Origin: Actinoplanes octamycinicus
Lineage (GTDB): Bacteria > Actinomycetota > Actinomycetes > Mycobacteriales > Micromonosporaceae
DNA: 64,000 nucleotides
Assembly: GCF_014205225.1 (NCBI RefSeq)
Contig: NZ_JACHNB010000001.1
Location: forward strand, 5,499,501 to 5,563,500
Reading direction: 5' to 3'
Part shown: piece by piece, positions 61,135 through 64,000 of the stretch
How the letters are laid out: each line of letters opens with the position of its first letter
Position numbering within the stretch: position 1 is the stretch's first letter
Notes under the pieces: model-generated
Database searches by the model: none
What the model was told of the DNA's origin: nothing
The model's input: the letters and a program-made list of their open reading frames with translations, nothing else
Translations under genes and position numbers: made by a program

Positions 61135-62220
61135 ATGTGGCGCCGCACCTATCGTGACGTGGACGGCCTGCGGGTCGAGGGCGTCGGGGAGACCGTCCTC
61201 GTCCGCAACGGGGGCAGCTACTACCTGCACGACCTGCGGATCTACGCGGACGGCCGGATCGACAGCGGCAGCGGCCCACTGGTCGACCTCGACGGCCTCC
61301 GCGCGGAGTTGCTGAGCGGCCGGGTGGCGACCGCGCCGGCTGAGGGTGCCCGGGGTGCCAGTCCGTATGCCGAGTGGCGATTCGCCGACGTCCGCAGCCG
61401 TGTGGACGCGGACATGTTCCTCGGCGAGGTCGCCGACCGGATCGACCGGCTGAACCACCGCCCCGACTCGGCACAGCGCTGCCGAGCGGCTCTCGACACC
61501 TACCTGGCCGACCCGACCGAGGAGAACCGGCTGGGATTGAGAGAACGATATGAGGCAGTGCCCCGGCATCGGCGCCGGGGGAGTCTCGGGGCCGGCGTCG
61601 ACGCCGCTCTGCGGACGCTGACCGCCGATGTCGGATCGCTGTTGCCCGCCCTCTTCGAAGGGCAGCCCGGGGAACCGGTGACTGCGGAGAGCCATGCGCG
61701 GGCGGTGGCCGGCATCCGTGTCAACGACCAGTGTCAGGCCGATGTTGTTGCCCACAACGTCGACCGCGAAGTCCGCACGCAGGTCGACGGCCCGGCCTCG
61801 GCGCCCAGCCACACCGTCTACGCCTACCACGATCCCGCGAAGCAGACCGGCCTGCACAACGGCGACCTGATCCCGGTCACCGTCGAGGGCGTCACCTATC
61901 CGAGCGTCACGCATGCCTACTGGGCGCTGGCCACCGGCGACCCGCAAGGCATCCTCGCCGAGCCCGATCCGCATGCGGTGGGCCGCCTGGGTCAGAAGAC
62001 TCCGATCCCGCCGGGCTGGTCCGCCCGCCGGCTCGCCGTGATGGCCGAACTGCTGCGCGCCAAGGTCGCGCAACACCCGGCGGTGGCCGCGACCCTGCTC
62101 GCCACCGGGGAGTCGCCGATCCTCTACCAGGAGGTCTACGCCGGCGACTTCTGGACCTCGGCCGGCGCCAACTGGACCGGCCGCCTGCTGCAACTGATCC
62201 GCGCCGAGCTGGCCGACTGA
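61135..62220 (+). CDS. Protein with C-terminal NADAR-like domain
   Basis: A 361-residue protein. The N-terminal 100 residues are mixed alpha/beta and unrecognised; the middle 90 are charged and helical. The last 130 fit NADAR/YbiA: VTVEGVTYPSVTHAYWALAT, PPGWSARRLAVMAELLRAKV, and the end GDFWTSAGANWTGRLLQLIR. NADAR proteins act on ADP-ribosyl or riboflavin-pathway intermediates. Some NADAR fusions counter ADP-ribosylating toxins, so a defence role is possible. ATG 61135 has no clear ribosome binding site and may be coupled to YwiC. Confidence 0.75.
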   Translation: MWRRTYRDVDGLRVEGVGETVLVRNGGSYYLHDLRIYADGRIDSGSGPLVDLDGLRAELLSGRVATAPAEGARGASPYAEWRFADVRSRVDADMFLGEVADRIDRLNHRPDSAQRCRAALDTYLADPTEENRLGLRERYEAVPRHRRRGSLGAGVDAALRTLTADVGSLLPALFEGQPGEPVTAESHARAVAGIRVNDQCQADVVAHNVDREVRTQVDGPASAPSHTVYAYHDPAKQTGLHNGDLIPVTVEGVTYPSVTHAYWALATGDPQGILAEPDPHAVGRLGQKTPIPPGWSARRLAVMAELLRAKVAQHPAVAATLLATGESPILYQEVYAGDFWTSAGANWTGRLLQLIRAELAD

Positions 62221-62273
62221 CTCCCGGGCGAGTGGGGATTCGTTCGGAGCTAGTCGGCTGGCTCCCGGGCGAG
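62209..62273. repeat. Direct repeat linking two convergent gene tails
   Basis: GAGCTGGCCGACTGACTCCC (62209-62228, plus GGGCGAG) and GAGCTAGTCGGCTGGCTCCC (62247-62266, plus GGGCGAG) match in 23 of 27 positions. The first encodes the end of the NADAR protein; the second, on the other strand, encodes the REPAD end of the MarR regulator. Confidence 0.65.
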
Positions 62274-62720
62274 GTGCGCCTGGAGCGCGGCCGCGATCTC
62301 CGCGGCGGCGGTGAGCTGGGCCGGGGTGAGCGCGTCGACGAACAGCTCCCGGATCGCGGTGAGGTGCGGCACGGTGGCGGCGTCGAAGGCGGCGGCGCCG
62401 GCCGGCTCCAGGATCGCCTCGGCGCCGCGGCTGTCGGTGGCGCACTCCTCGCGGCGCACCAGCCCGCGCCGCTCCATCCGGCCCAGGTGGTGGGAGAGCC
62501 GGCTGCGCTCCCAGCCGATCCGGGCGGCCAGGTCGGACGAGCGCATCCGCTGCCGCTCGGCCTCGCTGAGCGCGAGCAGCACCGCGTAGTCGCCGGGGGA
62601 GAGACCGGTGTCGGCGTGCAGCCGGCTGGTGAGGCGGCCGCGCAGCGCGTCGGTGCTCTCGATGAAGGCGCGCCAGGCGTCCAGCTGAGCGCGGTCGGGA
62701 AGTCTCCGGGACCGGGGCAT
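62250..62720 (-). CDS. MarR family transcriptional regulator
   Basis: A 156-residue winged-helix regulator: TGLSPGDYAVLLALSEAERQ, the recognition helix WERSRLSHHLGRMERRGLVR, and the wing RREECATDSRGAEAILEP. ATG 62720 is preceded by GGAGG. It is divergent from the LLM oxidoreductase and probably binds the paired TTGACGTGTCNA sites between them. Confidence 0.92.
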   Translation of the reverse strand: MPRSRRLPDRAQLDAWRAFIESTDALRGRLTSRLHADTGLSPGDYAVLLALSEAERQRMRSSDLAARIGWERSRLSHHLGRMERRGLVRREECATDSRGAEAILEPAGAAAFDAATVPHLTAIRELFVDALTPAQLTAAAEIAAALQAHLAREPAD

Positions 62721-62739
62721 AAAACCGCACCTCCGATAG

Positions 62740-62772
62740 TTGACGTGTCCATCATAGCGATTGACGTGTCAA
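62740..62772. promoter_or_regulatory. Paired MarR-type operators TTGACGTGTCNA
   Basis: TTGACGTGTCCA (62740-62751) and TTGACGTGTCAA (62761-62772) have centres 21 bp apart in the 71-bp gap between the divergent MarR and LLM genes. The second is a near palindrome, GATTGACG/TGTCAATC with one mismatch. Confidence 0.65.
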
Positions 62773-62791
62773 TCAACGGGAGGCGAGAGCC

Positions 62792-63826
62792 ATGACCGAC
62801 CTGATCCTGGGCCTGGACACCTTCGGCGACGTGCCGGAGGACGACACCGGCCGGCTGGTCTCGCACGCGGCCGCGATCCGCCAGGTGGTCGAGGAGGCGG
62901 TGCTCGCCGACGAGCTGGGCGTGGACGCGATCGCGCTGGGCGAGCACCACCGCCCGGAGTACTCGATCTCCACCCCGGAGACGGTGCTGGCCGGGATCGC
63001 CGGGCGCACCTCCCGGATCCGGCTCGGCTCCGGCGTCACCGTGCTCAGCTCGGACGATCCGGTCCGGGTGTTCCAGCGCTTCGCCACGGTGGACGCGCTG
63101 TCGCACGGCCGGGCCGAGGTGATCCTCGGGCGCGGGTCCTTCACCGAGTCGTTCCCGCTGTTCGGCTACGACCTGAGCGACTACGACGTGCTGTTCGAGG
63201 AGAAGCTCGACCTGTTCGTGAAGCTGCTCGACGAGCAGCCGGTCACCTGGAGCGGCACCACCCGCCCGGCGCTGACCGGCGCCGAGGTGTTCCCGAGGAC
63301 CGAGTCCGGCCGGCTGACCACCTGGGTCGGGGTGGGCGGCTCCCCGCAGTCGGTGGTCCGCACCGCCCGGCACGGGCTGCCGCTGATGCTGGCCATCATC
63401 GGCGGGCAGCCGGAGCGCTTCGCGCCCTACGTCGAGCTGTACCGGCGGGCCGCCGAACAGCTCGGCACGGTCGCGCACCCGGTCGGCATGCACTCGCCGG
63501 GGTTCGTCGCGGACACCGACGAGCAGGCGAAGGAGCTGTTCTACCCGCACTACAAGACGCAGCGGGACCGGATCGGCGCGCTGCGCGGCTGGCCGCCGCT
63601 GCGCCGGGCCGAGTTCGACGCCGAGGTGGCGACCGGGTCGCTCTACGTGGGCGCGCCGGAGACGGTGGCCCGCAAGATCGCCCGCGCGGTCAAGGCGCTC
63701 GGCGTGGGCCGGTTCGACCTGATCTACACGGTCGGGGCGCAGCCGGTCAGCCCGCGGCTGCGCGCGGTCGAGCTGTTCGGCGCGAAGGTGCTGCCGATGG
63801 TCCGCGACCTGATGACGGAGAAGTGA
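62792..63826 (+). CDS. LLM class flavin-dependent oxidoreductase
   Basis: A 344-residue luciferase-like monooxygenase: [20 protein letters not shown] near the N-terminus, [20 protein letters not shown], the flavin-site [20 protein letters not shown], and [20 protein letters not shown] second such enzyme lies at 19034 but the two are distinct subfamilies. The ATG overlaps nothing upstream; the stop overlaps the ATG of the F420 reductase-like gene. Probably controlled by the divergent MarR protein. Confidence 0.9.
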   Translation: MTDLILGLDTFGDVPEDDTGRLVSHAAAIRQVVEEAVLADELGVDAIALGEHHRPEYSISTPETVLAGIAGRTSRIRLGSGVTVLSSDDPVRVFQRFATVDALSHGRAEVILGRGSFTESFPLFGYDLSDYDVLFEEKLDLFVKLLDEQPVTWSGTTRPALTGAEVFPRTESGRLTTWVGVGGSPQSVVRTARHGLPLMLAIIGGQPERFAPYVELYRRAAEQLGTVAHPVGMHSPGFVADTDEQAKELFYPHYKTQRDRIGALRGWPPLRRAEFDAEVATGSLYVGAPETVARKIARAVKALGVGRFDLIYTVGAQPVSPRLRAVELFGAKVLPMVRDLMTEK

Positions 63827-64000
63827 TGACCACCCTGGGGATCCTCGGCGCCGGCAAGCTCGGCACCGTGCTGGCCCGGCTGGCCGTGGCGGCCGGATAC
63901 GACGTGCTGGTGGCCGGCTCCGGCGACCCGGCGAGGATCGCCCTGATCGTCGAGGTGGTCACCCCGGGCGCGGTCGCGGTGACCGCGGCCGAGGCGGCCG
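63826..64000 (+). CDS. NADPH-dependent F420 reductase-like protein (partial, runs off window)
   Basis: The first 58 residues carry the Rossmann motif [20 protein letters not shown] followed by [15 protein letters not shown], typical of the F420-dependent NADP oxidoreductase / Npa family. ATGA overlap with the LLM gene means coupled translation. The C-terminus is outside the window, so the family call is tentative. Confidence 0.7.
   Translation, partial: MTTLGILGAGKLGTVLARLAVAAGYDVLVAGSGDPARIALIVEVVTPGAVAVTAAEAA

Overview
The window is chromosomal DNA of a very GC-rich actinomycete. Codons almost always end in G or C, GTG starts are common (some TTG), and several genes look leaderless, with a TANNNT box 6-8 bases before the start codon. 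The gene families (SigK/RskA pair, class F sortase, F420-linked LLM oxidoreductases, DUF6082, DUF4241, DUF1996, CGNR and MmyB-type regulators) suggest a Micromonosporaceae member such as Actinoplanes. This is inference: no rRNA or marker gene is present. No tRNA, rRNA or CRISPR array was seen.

Layout. 0-9 kb: a two-RCK potassium channel, a HEAT-like protein, a protealysin-type M4 protease followed directly by an emfourin-type inhibitor, a DUF6082 membrane protein and a secreted subtilase. 9-24 kb: a TetR regulator, a MinD-like ATPase, a DUF4241 protein, an ABC binding lipoprotein with a membrane partner, an NmrA/HxlR divergent pair, a PAQR/hemolysin III protein, an LLM oxidoreductase carrying the same palindromic operator as the tetR gene, a nucleoside deaminase, an MFS transporter and an SMP-30-like protein. 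24.2-26.0 kb: a complete IS1182-type insertion sequence with perfect 18-bp ends and a CTAG target duplication, next to an aminoglycoside 3-N-acetyltransferase gene. 26-33 kb: SDR/MmyB-type regulator pair, sortase F with a CHRD-like membrane protein, Ser/Thr kinase, and the SigK/RskA pair. 33-41 kb: hydrolase, MocR regulator, GNAT, polyamine-type binding protein without permeases, UbiA prenyltransferase, CGNR regulator/RidA divergent pair, and membrane proteins.

41.2-45.7 kb is the most interesting part. It holds a 125-residue helical protein ending in a short amyloid-like motif, an NB-ARC/TPR STAND ATPase (NLR-like) whose N-terminal region carries a matching motif, and a TPR protein that resembles the sensor half of that ATPase without the NTPase. 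The arrangement fits a bacterial NLR that switches on a membrane-active effector by amyloid templating, probably for defence against phage. This is inferred from layout and motif pairing.

45.8-64 kb: an M15 peptidase, an NrtR-type Nudix regulator divergent from an operon of an SPFH protein and a degenerate NAD-kinase-like protein with two NrtR-like palindromes between them, a DUF2156 (LPG-synthase-like)/esterase operon, an AraC regulator, a decayed alpha/beta hydrolase, a PPE-like repeat membrane protein, a CHASE3-type histidine kinase, a 270-bp nested inverted repeat, a secreted discoidin/DUF1996 protein, YwiC, a NADAR-fusion protein, and a MarR-controlled LLM oxidoreductase operon that runs off the end into a putative NADPH:F420 reductase.
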